From assembly GCA_001311565.1 (NCBI GenBank), contig BBBM01000020.1, positions 1 to 48,259 on the forward strand: 48,259 nucleotides of DNA, in the 5' to 3' direction. Of this stretch, positions 23,072 to 34,726 are shown piece by piece. Source of the stretch: Desulfothermus okinawensis JCM 13304. GTDB taxonomy: Bacteria > Desulfobacterota > Desulfovibrionia > Desulfovibrionales > Desulfothermaceae. Every line of letters begins with the position of its first letter. Position 1 is the first letter of the stretch. The notes below the pieces were generated by a model. It had not been told where the DNA came from, did not search any database, and worked only from the letters and a program-made list of their open reading frames with translations. A program made the position numbers and the translations under genes.

Positions 23072-23946
23072 AGATTATTTCAAGGCCCAGTCTTGATAAA
23101 TTGACTACAGTTGGCATTACTTCGAGGTGCGAAGGTCTAATTGAGGTTAGAGATGTTAAAGACTTAGAGGAGACTTCCAATTTCTTTAAGAAGAAAGGTG
23201 TTAGGGGTATATTTTTAGGAAATGGTTCCAATGTGGTTCCGGGATCTAACTTTCTAGACTTATTCTTAGTACGTCTTTTTAACAATAAATTGGATATAGT
23301 TAAAGAAGATAAAGACCATTTAATAATTGAGGTTGGAGGAGGAGTACCTTTAAAGACTCTCATAATGTGGGCCGTAAAAAGGGGATATATGGGCCTTGAG
23401 AATTTAATTGGAATCCCTGGTACTGTTGGTGGGGCTGTATGTATGAATGCTGGATCTTATGGAACAGAGATATTTGATGCTATATCTAAACTCACCCTTT
23501 GGCATGAAGATAAAGGCTTAGTTACTTATGTAAAGGATGAGCTGGATTTTTCATACAGAAAATTTATTTCTCCTTTTCCTAAAGGGTTATGGTGTGTTTT
23601 TTTCCACAACTATATCTTTTAAAAAAATCAGATAAAAATTTACTTTTAAGCAAAATAAAAGAAACTTTTATAAAGAAAAAAAAACACTCAGCCAATTACA
23701 TCAAAGACCTGTGGCTGCGTTTTTAAAAATCCCATACAATATCCTGCTGGATATTTGCTGGATAAAAGCGGTATGAAGGGTTTTTCAGTGGGAGATATTA
23801 TGTTTTCCAATATCCATGCGAACTTTTTGATAAATAGGGGAAAGGGTACACCTTCTCAGGTAATGGAGATTATAGAAATAGCAAAAACAAAAGTATTTGA
23901 AAATTTTGGGATAAATTTGGATCTTGAAGTGAAGATATTATCTTAA
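23068..23946 (+). CDS. murB: UDP-N-acetylenolpyruvoylglucosamine reductase
   Basis: MurB, 291 residues, FAD-dependent. Motifs: GNGSNVVPGSNF for FAD binding, GLENLIGIPGTVGGAVCMNAG, FSYRKF, KTCGCVFKNP (the Ser/Cys proton-donor region, with Cys here as in type II-like enzymes), and NIHANFLINRGKGT. The start overlaps murC (ATGA). Frame sites: one extra base near 23572-23578 (TTTTCC), A7 23621-23627 and A9 23676-23684. No ddl gene follows; ftsQ starts two bases after the stop. Confidence 0.94.
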
Positions 23947-23947
23947 A

Positions 23948-24709
23948 ATGTCAAAGAATATATATAAAGGGGATAAAATATCCGTTAAAATCTTAAAGAT
24001 ATTTGCAACTTTTATAAAATATTTAATTTTATATAGTTTAATAATAATTTTATTTTTAGCTATAAGTTGGATATTGATAAAGAGTTATAGATATATAACT
24101 ACTACAAGTATTTTTTCACTAAAATATATAGAAATCAATGGTTTAAGATATTTAAGAAAGAATGAAATATTACAGAAAATAAATGTTAATTATGGACAAA
24201 ATATTTTTGATATAAATTTATTTGATATAAAAAAGAAATTATTAAAAGATAAATGGGTAAAGGATGTATTAATCAAAAGAATAATACCCAATAAAATAGT
24301 TATAAATTTAACTGAAAGGGATCCTATATTTATTTTACATGAAAAAAAAACATTATATTACATATCTAAAGATGGAACAAAGATAGACAGATATGGAGAC
24401 AAAATACTTGATTTACCAGTTTTAGAGTTAGAAGACGAAAAATTCTTATCCAAAATAGATGATTATTGGACTTTTGCAAATACTACCATAAGCATGGATG
24501 CCATTGGTTGGGTTTATATTGGAAAATTATATATTAAACTTTATGATTATAAAAACAAAGTTCTATGGTATATAGATACAGATAAGTTAAATAGTAGTAT
24601 TAAAACTGCGCATTTAATTTGGAATGACATAAAGAGACGGGGTGAGGCAACTAATGTTGCCAGGATTATAGTGATTAATAGATTGGCATGGGTAAAGATA
24701 AGGAATTGA
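23948..24709 (+). CDS. ftsQ: Cell division protein FtsQ (POTRA)
   Basis: 253 residues, intact. It has a short cytoplasmic tail, one transmembrane helix (about residues 20-42) and a POTRA domain (FSLKYIEINGLRYLRKNEIL). The FtsQ/DivIB beta region follows, with KRIIPNKIVINLTERDPIF. It links FtsL/FtsB to the divisome. It is notable as the only dcw gene here with no frame defect, although it contains an in-frame A9 run near 24342-24350. Strongly A/T-rich and Lys/Ile-rich compared with its neighbours. Confidence 0.9.
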   Translation: MSKNIYKGDKISVKILKIFATFIKYLILYSLIIILFLAISWILIKSYRYITTTSIFSLKYIEINGLRYLRKNEILQKINVNYGQNIFDINLFDIKKKLLKDKWVKDVLIKRIIPNKIVINLTERDPIFILHEKKTLYYISKDGTKIDRYGDKILDLPVLELEDEKFLSKIDDYWTFANTTISMDAIGWVYIGKLYIKLYDYKNKVLWYIDTDKLNSSIKTAHLIWNDIKRRGEATNVARIIVINRLAWVKIRN

Positions 24710-24736
24710 TGCTTAAAAATTAAATAGGGGATAGCC

Positions 24737-25964
24737 ATGGCAAAGGGAGAGGTTATTGTGGGACTGGACATAGGCACAACTAAGATATGTACAGTTATAG
24801 GAGAGAATAAGGGTGGACGGGTAAATATAATTGGCACTGGTGTTAGTTCATCTTCTGGCCTCAGAAAGGGAGTGGTAGTGAATATTGAGCAGACGGTGAA
24901 GTCCATAAAGGACGCCTTAGACGAGGCAGAGCAGATGAGTGGGTGTGAGATTAGATCTGTTTATGCTGGGATAGCAGGAAGTCACATTATGGGGTTTAAT
25001 AGCCATGGTGTCATCCCTGTGAGGGGTCAAGAAATAACGAGAAATGACATTGAAAGGGTCATTGATGCAGCAAAGGCCGTGGCGATTCCGTTGGATAGGG
25101 AGGTAATTCACATACTTCCCCAGGAATTTATTGTAGATGATCAGGGAGGCATTGAAGATCCCTTTGGGATGTCAGGGGTGAGGTTGGAAGTTAAAGTGCA
25201 CATTGTAACTGGTGCAGTGTCAAGTGCCCAAAATATTATTCGTTCATGTCACAAGGCTGGATTAGACGTTTCAGATATTGTATTGGAACCCTTAGCATCT
25301 GCCTATGCCACACTCACAGATGAGGAAAAGGAAATTGGGGTAGCATTGGTGGATATTGGGGGTGGTACCACTGATCTTGCGGTCTTTTCAAATGACTCAA
25401 TAAAACACATTTCCATTTTATCCCTTGGGGGGACAAATTTGACAAGCGACATAGCCTTTGGTCTCAGGACCCCCATGAGTGCCGCAGAAGAGATAAAGAA
25501 AAAAATATGGATGTGCCTTGTCAGATCTGGTTCAGGACAATGAGGTCATTGAGGTCCCAACTGTTGGTGGTAGGCCTCCACGGAGGCTTTTTAGAAAAAT
25601 CTTGGCTGAGATATGTGAGCCCAGGATGGAGGAAATACTTGCCTTGGTGGATCAGGAATTAGAGAAGTCTGGTTACAAGCCAATGATTGGTGCAGGGGTT
25701 GTACTCACAGGGGGAAGCTCCCTTATTGAAGGAATTGTTGAGCTAGCAGAGCAAGTATTTGGTCTTCCTGTGAGGATTGGATATCCAATGGGGATTGGAG
25801 GCCTAAAAGATGTTGTCATGAGTCCCAAATATGCAACTGCTGTTGGTCTTCTAATATATGGGGCAAAGAAGGAAAATTTTGCAACAAGCTTTAGGATTAG
25901 AGAGCGTAATGTGTTTGATAGGTTGCTCTCTAAGATGAAAAATTGGTTTGTGGACATTAGTTAA
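24737..25964 (+). CDS. ftsA: Cell division actin-like ATPase FtsA
   Basis: FtsA, 408 residues, anchors FtsZ to the membrane. Motifs: GLDIGTTKICTVIGE (phosphate 1), the 1C-domain segment SVYAGIAGSHI, ALVDIGGGTTDLAVF (phosphate 2), VVLTGGSSLIEGI (adenosine motif), and a C-terminal amphipathic membrane helix (RLLSKMKNWFVDI). One A7 run (25499-25505) must be A6 to join SAAEEIKKK to YGCALSDLV. It lies 60 bases upstream of ftsZ. Confidence 0.97.
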
Positions 25965-26024
25965 AGAGAAGGTGGGATGGGCCACTAAAAAAATATTATC
26001 AAGGGAAATCAAAAGGAGGAAGCC

Positions 26025-27271
26025 ATGGAACATATGGAAATAGTACCAGAAGGTAATGCCCAGATAAAGGTTATTGGAGTTGGAGGAGGTGGTGGAAATG
26101 CTGTAAATAATATGATTGATTCTTCTTTAAATGGGGTGTCATTTATAGTTGCCAATACAGATGTTCAGGCCCTTAAGAACTCAAGTGCAGAATACAAAAT
26201 TCAGCTTGGAGAAAAGCTCACTAAAGGTCTTGGCGCTGGAGCAAATCCTGAAGTGGGAAGACAGGCAGCAGAAGAAAGTGCTGATACCATTAGGGAACTT
26301 TTAATGGGTAGTGATATGGTTTTTGTTACAGCAGGGATGGGGGGCGGAACAGGTACAGGGGCAGCTCCTGTTATAGCCCAGATTGCCAAAGAACTTGGGG
26401 CGCTTACAGTAGCAGTTGTCACAAAGCCCTTTTATTTTGAAGGACCCAAAAGGCAACAACAGGCAGAGAGGGGAATAAAAAAATTTAAAGGAAGTTGTGG
26501 ACAGTATCATCACAATCCCAAACGATAGGTTGCTATCCCTTGCATCTAAGAATGCCACATTTGTGGAAATGTTAAAAAAAAGCAGATGAAGTGCTGTACT
26601 ATGCTGTTAAGGGTATTTCAGATTTGATCCTTGTTCCTGGACTTATAAATTTGGATTTTGCAGACGTTAAGGCAGTTATGCAGGGCATGGGATTGGCACT
26701 TATGGGTACTGGCATAGCAAGTGGCGAAGGCAGGGCCAGGGAAGCGGCTATGAAGCCATAACCAGTCCTCTTTTAGAGGATGTTTCCATTGATGGTGCCC
26801 AGGGTATCCTTATGAATATTTCTGCAGGTCCAGATTTAAGGATTCAGGAAGTGGACGAGGCTGCCAACATTATCTATGAAGCTGCAAGTAAAGATGCACA
26901 GATATTCTTTGGAACAGTTTTTGATGAAGAATGTACTGATGAGATGAGGATTACTGTGATTGCAACTGGAATTGAAAAGGGGGAACAGCCAATTGACACA
27001 ACTATAGAATCTTCTGGTGTGCATAGGATGGGAAATTTGAGGAGGATTGAACATAAGCCTAGACAGACAAATAGGCGTCCTGCTCCTGCAGCTTCAGAAG
27101 AGGAGAGACAGCTCCCTGCATACTTGAGGAAAAAAATCAGGTAAGGATGAAGATAAAGTAAGTCTCATTCAAGGTCAAAAGGTGGGTGTTGCAAGTGGAG
27201 AGGATGATTTTATATTTGAAGATGAGGAGGATTTTGAAATCCCATCCTTTATAAGGAAACAGGTAGATTAA
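26025..27271 (+). CDS. ftsZ: Cell division GTPase FtsZ
   Basis: FtsZ, 414 residues, tubulin-like Z-ring polymer. Motifs: [14 protein letters not shown], the tubulin signature [13 protein letters not shown], and a C-terminal conserved peptide [11 protein letters not shown] that binds FtsA. AGGAGG precedes the ATG. Frame sites: A7 26477-26483, A8 26574-26581 and A7 27130-27136 are one base long; one G is missing near 26755 (AAGCC should read AAGGCC to give KAITSPL). It is the last gene of the cluster, before a terminator hairpin. Confidence 0.97.
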
Positions 27272-27274
27272 AGG

Positions 27275-27293
27275 GCAGGGGGAAATCCCCTGC
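27275..27293. terminator. Hairpin between convergent ftsZ and STT3 genes
   Basis: A perfect 7-bp GC-rich stem GCAGGGG/CCCCTGC with a 5-base loop lies 3 bases after the ftsZ stop and 1 base after the STT3 stop. The T tracts are imperfect on both sides, but the position suggests a shared bidirectional terminator. Confidence 0.65.
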
Positions 27294-27294
27294 A

Positions 27295-29438
27295 TTAATT
27301 TACCTTATATACCCTTGTCCAAGGAGAGTGGTCTATAACTAGACTAAAGTAGGGTTTAAATATTGATGGGCTTTTTAGGAGCATTTGTATCATATTTGAA
27401 TAATATATAGTGGAGTCCATTATAAACATTTCCTTGGATATTTGATTCAATATTGCATATAAATCAGAGCCATAATCCCAGGTGTACTCATGGGATTTTC
27501 CCTTATTGTCTACAATAATCAATCCATCGAGCTTCATTTTTTTTATTGTTTACAACCAAAATACCTTCTTCTGTATTTAGGCTTATTCTACCTCTAAGGC
27601 TTTGGATCTTGCCTGGAAAGGCAGTACCTGTAACTATATCCCATGTCCCAAAATAACTTATCCAATATGCTAGTTTTAGGTTTTCCCAGGAAAAAAACCA
27701 GGTATTGAGGGGGGATATTAGAAATATTCAATTTTTTTCTTTTTAAGGGAATCTAAAAATAATTTTGCCTTATCTGGGCCCATTTTATCCAGTTGATTCA
27801 CTGGATCAGATAAATATATCTGCCAGATTAAGGGAATATCTTTATATTCTTGCCCATACTTTTCTTTGTTGTTTTTGTAGTCTATTAATTGGCTATTTGT
27901 TACATATTTGATTATGTTGTTTGCAAGTAGAGGAGAATTTGAAGTGTGTACCAGGGCCAGGGGATATAAAAATGGACCATCGTGAATTCCCCCGTCTCCA
28001 AAAGAAGGCCTTTTTGCATAGTATTGGCATGCATAACCATAGTCCCACCATTGCCAAAGCCTTGCATCCTTAGGAACTATCTTTGATGCCTCAATAAATG
28101 TCTTAGCATATACCTTGGGAAAAATAGGAGTAGGATTAAATTTCAAGGCTATTTGTACAATGGGTATTAATATTAGAATTGATATCCCCAGTTGAAAGAG
28201 CCATCTTCCTGTCTTTGACAGGAGGTTTTTAAACATAAGCCCAGTTCCAAAGCCCAATCCAACACCAATTGCTACTCCACCATACATGGCAAACCTATTT
28301 CCAAGCTTTATGGACAAAATTCCAAGCAAGAAAAATACCAAAAATATCAAATAGGAAGGTCTTTTTATTATGAGATAAAACAGTCCTAAGAGTCCAATTA
28401 AGAAGGTGGGCCAATTGGATCCCATTCTCATAACTGCACCTGACAATTTTAAATTTTGGGCCTCTTTTATGCTCTGGACTACACTGGGTAGTTGTATGGA
28501 GTAGGTTTTGTTGGATCCAATGTAATGGGGTAAGATTTTAGAATATATTAAGAATTTAATTATTCCCGAATAGATAATAACATGGACAGATCCCTCAAAA
28601 GAGGCAGCTATAACACCCAACAGAACAATAGAATTGTAGACATTTTTGTTGATGCCCTTGGATTTATTAAGATACAAGCTCAATATGATTAAAGTTAATA
28701 TACCGCTCAAAATGCCAAAAGTAAGAGTATATATTATGGCAAATCCATAAATTGAATCAAAAAAAAGGACGTTTTTCCCTTTTATTTTCAATTAATGACG
28801 AGATGAAGGCGAGGAAAATAGAAAACAAGATAACAGATTGCCCACTTTTGTAAAACCATATGTAACAGTATCCAATTAGTCCAATTATAATGGGTAGTTT
28901 AAGGTTTGATATATTGGGGAGATCTGACCTTTTTCCCTTTTTTTTCAAGCCAGATTACCATTGTGGCGCAAAATGAAACAAATAAAGTGAGTATTCCAAA
29001 GTCTGTGTCAAAGAATCCCAGTCTACTTCGTCCCAAATATCCAAGGCAACAGCAGCCAAGTATACTTGCTGCAAGGGCAGATTCCAACATATTGTTTTTG
29101 TAAGCAAGGATAACTAGAGGGATAGCCATAATGGAACAAAGAAGACCTGGTATATAAAATGCCAATTTACCTGGTGGAATAGTGGTTATTTTTGAAACAT
29201 ACCTCGTGATTACCCCCAATGGCTCGTTGGGATTCCTACTTGTTCCTGTGGCAGATGCAAGATAATAATAGGCATCATGTGTTGCCATTAGCTTCTCACC
29301 ATTAATTTCAAAGTTCTTGTTTTGCCACTTGGGATATTCAATGAATCTGACCCCAATTGGTATTAAGAGACACATTAAAAGAACCAGAACGGTAGACAGC
29401 GACAATATACTCTCTTTAGGATTATCCTTGTTCTTCAT
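27295..29438 (-). CDS. STT3/PglB-type oligosaccharyltransferase
   Basis: A membrane glycan transferase of about 712 residues. The N-terminal first acidic motif HDAYYYLASA, the second DTDFGILTLF, many membrane helices, and the catalytic WWDYG in LWQWWDYGYACQYYA define the STT3 family (N-glycosylation of Asn by a lipid-linked glycan at the outer membrane-side face). The C-terminal region includes YLVFSWENLKLAYWISYFG. Five overlong runs: plus coordinates T8 28938, A8 28759, T7 27732, A7 27691 and T8 27537; repaired length is 713 codons. The ATG at 29438 lies inside the end of the upstream ligase gene. No other glycosylation genes are in view. Confidence 0.9.
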
Positions 29439-31172
29439 AAGAATTATCATCCTCCTGTACATCTAGATCCTGTTCAGTTAGTTCCTTGTTTCCTTGTTCT
29501 TGCTTTAGATCCTTTTTCAAGACCTTTCCTATAACAGTCTTAGGGAGCTCGTCTCTGATTTCGATTTGTTTAGGGACCTTATAATTTGCCAGTTTTGCCT
29601 GCAAAAAGCTATTATTTCCCTTTTGTCTAACTCCATACCAGGTTTTGGAACCACATATGCCTTTACTATTTCTCCTCTGGTCTTGTGGCTAACCCCTATT
29701 ACAGCGGCGTCAGCAACCTTGGGGTGCTCATACAATACTTCTTCAATTTCCCTTGGATATATATTGTATCCTCCAGAAATTATTAGATCCTTTTTTTCTG
29801 TCCACAATAAAGAAATATCCTTCCTGGTCCATATAGGCAATATCCCCAGTATAGAGCCATCCATCCCTTAAAGTCTCTTTGGTCTCCTTTGGTTTTTTTC
29901 CAATATCCCCTCATTACTTGAGGGCCTCTTATAATGAGTTCTCCTGGTTCATTGGGTGGAAGTAATTTGGTGCCGGTCTTTAAGTCTACAATGGCTGCGT
30001 CTGTGTCTGGAAATGGGAGTCCAATGGACCCAATCTTTTTTTTGCCTTTAAGTGGGTTTAAGTGGGTAACTGGTGATGCCTCTGTTAGGCCAAAGCCTTC
30101 TATTATTTCTGCACCTGTTAGTTCTTTAAATTTCTTTGACAACTCTCTGGGCATTGGAGCAGATCCAGTTATACAATAGTTAATGGAAGTTAAATCAAAT
30201 TGTGATATGTTTTTTTTGTTGCAACAGCACCTTGAATATAGCTGGAGCAGAGGGAAAGATTGTTGGTCTATATTTGTTTATTGCCTTTAAAACCTCCTGG
30301 GGCAGAAACTGGGGATAGGGAATGGTTGTTGCTCCAAGTAGTGTTGGTAGGTTTAGACATACAGTAAGCCCATAGACGTGAAAAAAAAGGAAGTAATGAG
30401 AGGAAAGTTTCCTGTTTCTCTCCACCAATATTGTTTAATACCTCTGCTGCCTGTTGGATATTGGCAGTTAGATTGTCGTGGGTGAGCATTACTCCCTTTG
30501 AGAGACCAGTAGTCCCACCTGTGTACTGAAGGAGGGCCAGATCATTTGAAGGATCTATTTTCTCTGGTTCCATTATTGGAGTTTTCTTTAGAAGTATTTT
30601 CCATTTTAGTATATTTTTTTTCATTATAGGGCACATTAACATAAGTACCTTCCCTTTTAGCTTTAATGGGGTATAACAGGTTTAAAGGGAATGAGAGGCT
30701 ATCTGATATGGATGTAAAAAAATATCTTTTCAATGGAAAATTTTGGAAGCAAGGGATTTAATTTGGGCCACAGTCTGTCTAAGGCAATCAAAAAACGGCT
30801 CTCTGAATCATTGAAATGATGGATAAGTTCCTTTTCCATGTAAAGGGGATTTGTCATAACACCAATTGCCCCTGCCTTGAGTACCCCAAAATAGGTTATA
30901 ATGGTCTGAGGGAGGTTTGGGAGCATTATGGCCACCTTATCTCCTTTTCCTATCCCCTGTTTTCGCAAGTTGGTGGCCACTAGGTCGGTTAAGTAATTAA
31001 GTTTTTTTGTATGAAATTTTTTTTATTTTGAAAGACCACTGCCAGCCTGTCTGGGTATTTTTTTCGCAGACCTCATCAAATACCCAAAAACAGGAAGATG
31101 TTTATAATCAATATGGGGTCTTACTTCTTCATCGTAGTGGTCAAGCCATGGTCTTGAAATGTTTTCAAACAT
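29422..31172 (-). CDS. Long-chain acyl-CoA ligase (AMP-forming)
   Basis: A FadD-like adenylate-forming enzyme, 580 residues after repair. The P-loop is [19 protein letters not shown]. Further motifs are [29 protein letters not shown], the hinge region [20 protein letters not shown] and the C-terminal [13 protein letters not shown] with the catalytic Lys. The N-terminus EVRPHIDY is typical of bacterial long-chain ligases. Nine runs are one base too long (plus coordinates 31058, 31017, 31002, 30716, 30614, 30381, 30210, 29893, 29791) and one A is missing near 29601. It overlaps STT3 by 17 bases, so both are likely co-translated. Confidence 0.93.
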
Positions 31173-31499
31173 ATTAACTCCTATAACCAATTGTTTTTAA
31201 CAATAAAAATATACTATTCCATTTACCTAAGTTTATCAAAACTTGGGTTAAGCTACATAAATTACAGTTAGAAATTTTTTTCACCATTAAATTTAACATA
31301 TATCAAAGTCAAGGGTATTTTATGACAATTTAATATGAGGAGAAAAGTAGGAATATCCTATGGGAAATGAACATCTCCGCTTAAAAGGAATCTTCCGTAT
31401 TGAAATATTTAGCTTCTTGTTTTATTGACCTGGTGTTTAAAAAGAATTACTATCTCCTCGGTTTTGTTTTATTATCTTATGTAAAAAAGGTATATCCAT
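31173..31499. other. Divergent intergenic region between acyl-CoA ligase and mla genes
   Basis: About 327 AT-rich bases, no gene supported. A weak inverted repeat (CC-AAGTTT, AAACTT-GG) lies near 31228-31250. Promoters for both directions must lie here, but no clear -35/-10 pair stands out. Confidence 0.4.
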
Positions 31500-32309
31500 A
31501 TGAAGCAACGAAGGCACCTATTTTTTGATTTCATAAGGTATCCTGGAAGTTTGTCTGTTGGATTTATACGAGAATTAGGGGCAATTTTTTTTGTTCTTTC
31601 TAAAGGGTATTGTTTATTCCATTACCCCTCCTTTCCAGGTCAAAAAAAATTTTACAGCAAATATATTTTATAGGCTTTAAGTCTATTTTTGTAATTTCCC
31701 TGGTGGGTTTGTTTACAGGCATGGTATTGGGACTTCAGGGTTATTACACCCTGGTTAAATTTGGTTCTGAGGGAGTTTTAGGAGCTGCAGTGGCCTTATC
31801 AATAATAAGGGAGCTTGGTCCAGTTTTAACTGCCATAATGGTCATTGGAAGGGCAGGCTCAGCCATGGCAGCTGAGATAGGAATTATGAGGATCACTGAA
31901 CAGATAGATGCCCTTGAGACCATGAATATAAACTCCATTAGATACCTTTTTTTCACCAAGGATGTTGGCCTCCCTTCTCTGTTTTCCATTTTTGACATCT
32001 CTATTTGATGTAATAGGAATAATAGGTGGATATATAAGCGGGGTACTTTTACTTGGCATAGATTCAGGAACCTATTTTTCTAGAATGGAGAATTTAGTGG
32101 ACATGAAGGATATAATGGGTGGGTTTTATAAAGCAATAGTTTTTGGTATATTGGTGGTTACAATTTGCTGTTATCAGGGATATTTTGTAAATAAAAGAAA
32201 AGATGGATTTGGGGCAAGGGGTGTTAGTTTTGCCACCACAAATGCAGTGGTGATATCCTGTGTACTTGTCCTAGTTGGAGATTATGTCTTAACATCTTTT
32301 CTACTATAA
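31500..32309 (+). CDS. mlaE: MlaE-type phospholipid ABC transporter permease
   Basis: MlaE (YrbE), about 269 residues. The sequence shows an elbow helix with RELGAIFF, then LQQIYFIGFKSIFV, LFTGMVLGLQ, SIIRELGPVLTAIMVIGRAG, EIGIMRITEQIDALETM, SPRMLASLL and a final DYVLTSFLL. It is the permease of the Mla system, which moves phospholipids between inner and outer membrane. Frame sites: T7 31947-31953 one base long, and a probable missing T near 31612. It begins an mlaE-F-D-C-A operon with gaps under 20 bases. Confidence 0.92.
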
Positions 32310-32327
32310 AAGCAGGTTTATTACAAT

Positions 32328-33552
32328 ATGAAGACACCGCTTATTGAATTTAAAGATGTATATAAACGATATGGAGAAAAGGTAGTTTTAGAGGGAGTAA
32401 GTTTTAAGGTCTATCCTTCTGAGATCACCACTATTATAGGAAAAAGTGGGGTTGGAAAGAGTGTTACCTTAAAATTGATGATAGGATTGGAGAGGCCAGA
32501 TAAAGGGACATTCTCTACAAAGGTCAGTCAATACACAGGATGTCAAAGTCCCAGTGGAGGGAAGTAAAAAAAAGAAATCAATTTTATGTTTCAAAATAAT
32601 GCCCTTTTTGATTCACTGACAATATATGAAAATATTGCCCTTCCCCTTGTAGAAACTACAAACTTATCTGATAAGGAGATAAGAAAAAGGGTCATCAGTG
32701 TTATGGAGACTCTGGATATTTCTGGTCAGGAGAATAAATATCCATCTCAGCTTTCTGGGGGCATGCAAAAAAAGGGTAGCCCTTGCCCGTGCAGTAGTTA
32801 CAGACCCTAAAGTGGTGTTATTTGATGAGCCAACTACAGGTCTTGATCCAGTTAGAAGAAATAGCGTACTTGAAATGATTTTAAGAAAGCAGCGTGAATT
32901 TGGGTTTACTGCGGTGTTGGTGAGCCACGATGTGCCCCATGTATTCTACATATCCAGCAGGATAGCTGTTATTGATGAAGGTGAAATTATTTTTGAAGGA
33001 ACGCCCATGGAACTTGAAAATAGCGGCCATCCTGTGGTTCATGAATTTATAAATAGCCTGGAATTTTTGAAAAATAACGTTGCAGGGATGATGACCAGTA
33101 GGGATTTTGAGAGGTTCTTTGAGAAGATTAAAAGAGATAAAACAAAATCCATGTCACTAATTGTATATGAAATAGACAAATACAATGAGCTTGTGGAAAA
33201 AGTGGGTTATATAACTCCATACAACATTGTAAGCGAGATAGTTTCCATATGCAGGGATAGTTGTGGAACAGCCATTGTTGGTGTTGGGAAATATGGTATA
33301 GATAAAGTGGTTTCTGTTGTAACAGTTTCTGATGCAAAGGAAATAGAAAAACATTTGGGCTTGATTGGAGAAAAACTTAAGGTTAAAGACTTTATGCAGG
33401 AGGAATCTTATACAGATTCATGTGTGGAATTTTCCGTTTATGCAGGATCTGTATCCATAGACAGTGAAAAATCTTTAACTCAATTAGTAGATGAGGCCAG
33501 GGGCAACAGGCTTTTACTTGCAAAATTACTTTGTGGTAAAAAAGAGGTTTAA
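32328..33552 (+). CDS. mlaF: MlaF-type ABC ATPase with a C-terminal degenerate GGDEF-like domain
   Basis: 407 residues after repair; normal MlaF is about 250-270. Residues 1-250 are the ATPase: Walker A GKSGVGKS, Q-loop FMFQNNALFDSLT, signature LSGGMQKRVALARA, Walker B VVLFDEPTTGLDP and H-loop SHD. From about residue 254 there is an extra domain with the layout of a diguanylate cyclase: SLIVYEIDKYNELVEKVGY, then GKYGIDKVVSVV where GGDEF should be, VEFSVYAGSVSID and a final VDEARGNRLLLAKL. The GGDEF loop reads YGIDK, so catalysis is unlikely. Frame sites: missing G near 32509, A8 32566 and A7 32767 long. The extension lies in undamaged sequence. Confidence 0.88.
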
Positions 33553-33554
33553 TT

Positions 33555-34015
33555 ATGGCAGACAAAAAAATATTATATTGAATTTACTGTTGGAATTTTT
33601 GTTTTTATTTCACTTATTTGTATTGGATATTTGACCATAAAACTTGGGAAAATGGAACTTGTGGGTAGCAAATACTACCCAATTAAAGCCAGATTTAGTA
33701 ATATTACTGGCTTAAAAAAAAGGAAACGAGGTGAGGATATCTGGTGTAGAAGTTGGAAGGGTTAAAGATATTATTTTAAATCCTAAGGATTACTCAGCAA
33801 TAGTGGTTATGGAAATTAGAAAAGACATAAAATTGAGCGATGATTCAATAGCATCTATTAAAACCAATGGACTTATAGGTGATAAATATGTAAGTATATC
33901 ACCTGGTGGTTCTGATATCTATCTCTCAGCAGGGGATATGATTGTAGATACTGAGCCACCTGTGGATTTTGAAGCACTTGTGAGTAAATATGTCTTTGGA
34001 AATGTAAAAAAATAA
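33555..34015 (+). CDS. mlaD: MlaD-type MCE substrate-binding protein
   Basis: 152 residues after repair, with an N-terminal membrane anchor (IEFTVGIFVFISLICIGYLTI) and one MCE domain: KARFSNITGLKKG, then ISGVEVGRVKDI, IKTNGLIGDKYVSISPGG and a DTEPPVDFE tail. MlaD forms the hexameric periplasmic ring of the MlaFEDB complex. Frame sites: A7 33564-33570 immediately after MADK, and A8 33714-33721. It starts 3 bases after mlaF. No mlaB (STAS) gene is present in the operon. Confidence 0.93.
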
Positions 34016-34029
34016 GTGGGGATCTATAT

Positions 34030-34726
34030 ATGATGAGAACTATTATTTTGGTAATTGTGTTATCTCTGGTTTCAACATTTACATGCTTTGCAAAGGAGCC
34101 TTCTGATACACTTAGTAAATATATAGACAAAACTATCCAGGTATTTAAGACCTACGACAATTCAAATAATTCCACAGAGTATAAACTCCAATTTGAAGAA
34201 AAGTTGGTTGACCTTGCAAAGGAGATATTTTCATTTCATATAATGGCACGGATGGTTTTAGGTAGGAATTACAGAGAATTCTCAAATGAGCAACAAAAAG
34301 AATTTGAATGTCTATTTATAGATTTACTCACCCAGAACTATTTTGACAAGATATTGGCCCATGTGGAAGATATTAAAAAAATATCCAAAAAATAATATAG
34401 AAATCCTTGACCAGATAATATTTTCATCTAGAAAAGCAGAGGTAAGGACAAGGATAAAATATAATGACAAATATATTCCAATAAATTATAGGTTTGTCTT
34501 AATAGGAAAACAATGGAAGATTTATGATGTGTATGTTGAAGGTGTAAGTTTAATCAAGAATTATAGAAGTCAATTTAAGGATATGTTATTAAAAAAATCA
34601 CCCAAAGAGGTTATAAATGAATTGAGATTAAAGCTAAAGGACACTAAATGTGGGAAAGGTGGTGAGATTGGGATTTTAAAATTCCGCGTTATGTGTGGTA
34701 TGTTAAAAAAAGGAAAGTTTGTATGA
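34030..34726 (+). CDS. mlaC: MlaC-type periplasmic phospholipid shuttle
   Basis: About 231 residues. A signal peptide (MMRTIILVIVLSLVSTFTCFA) is followed by the MlaC/Ttg2D fold: IFSFHIMARMVLGRNYREFS, FECLFIDLLTQNYFDKI, RFVLIGKQWKIYDVYVEGVS and YRSQFKDML. It carries phospholipid between MlaD and the outer-membrane MlaA. One A7 run (34375-34381) must be A6. The C-terminal 25 residues after LKLKDTK look atypical and could hide a further error. The stop overlaps the next ATG (ATGA). Confidence 0.9.

Noticed and set aside
34640..34726. Additional frameshift at the end of MlaC
   Set aside because: The tail looks unusual, but the existing frame gives an ATGA overlap with mlaA, the normal spacing in this operon, so I left it unchanged.
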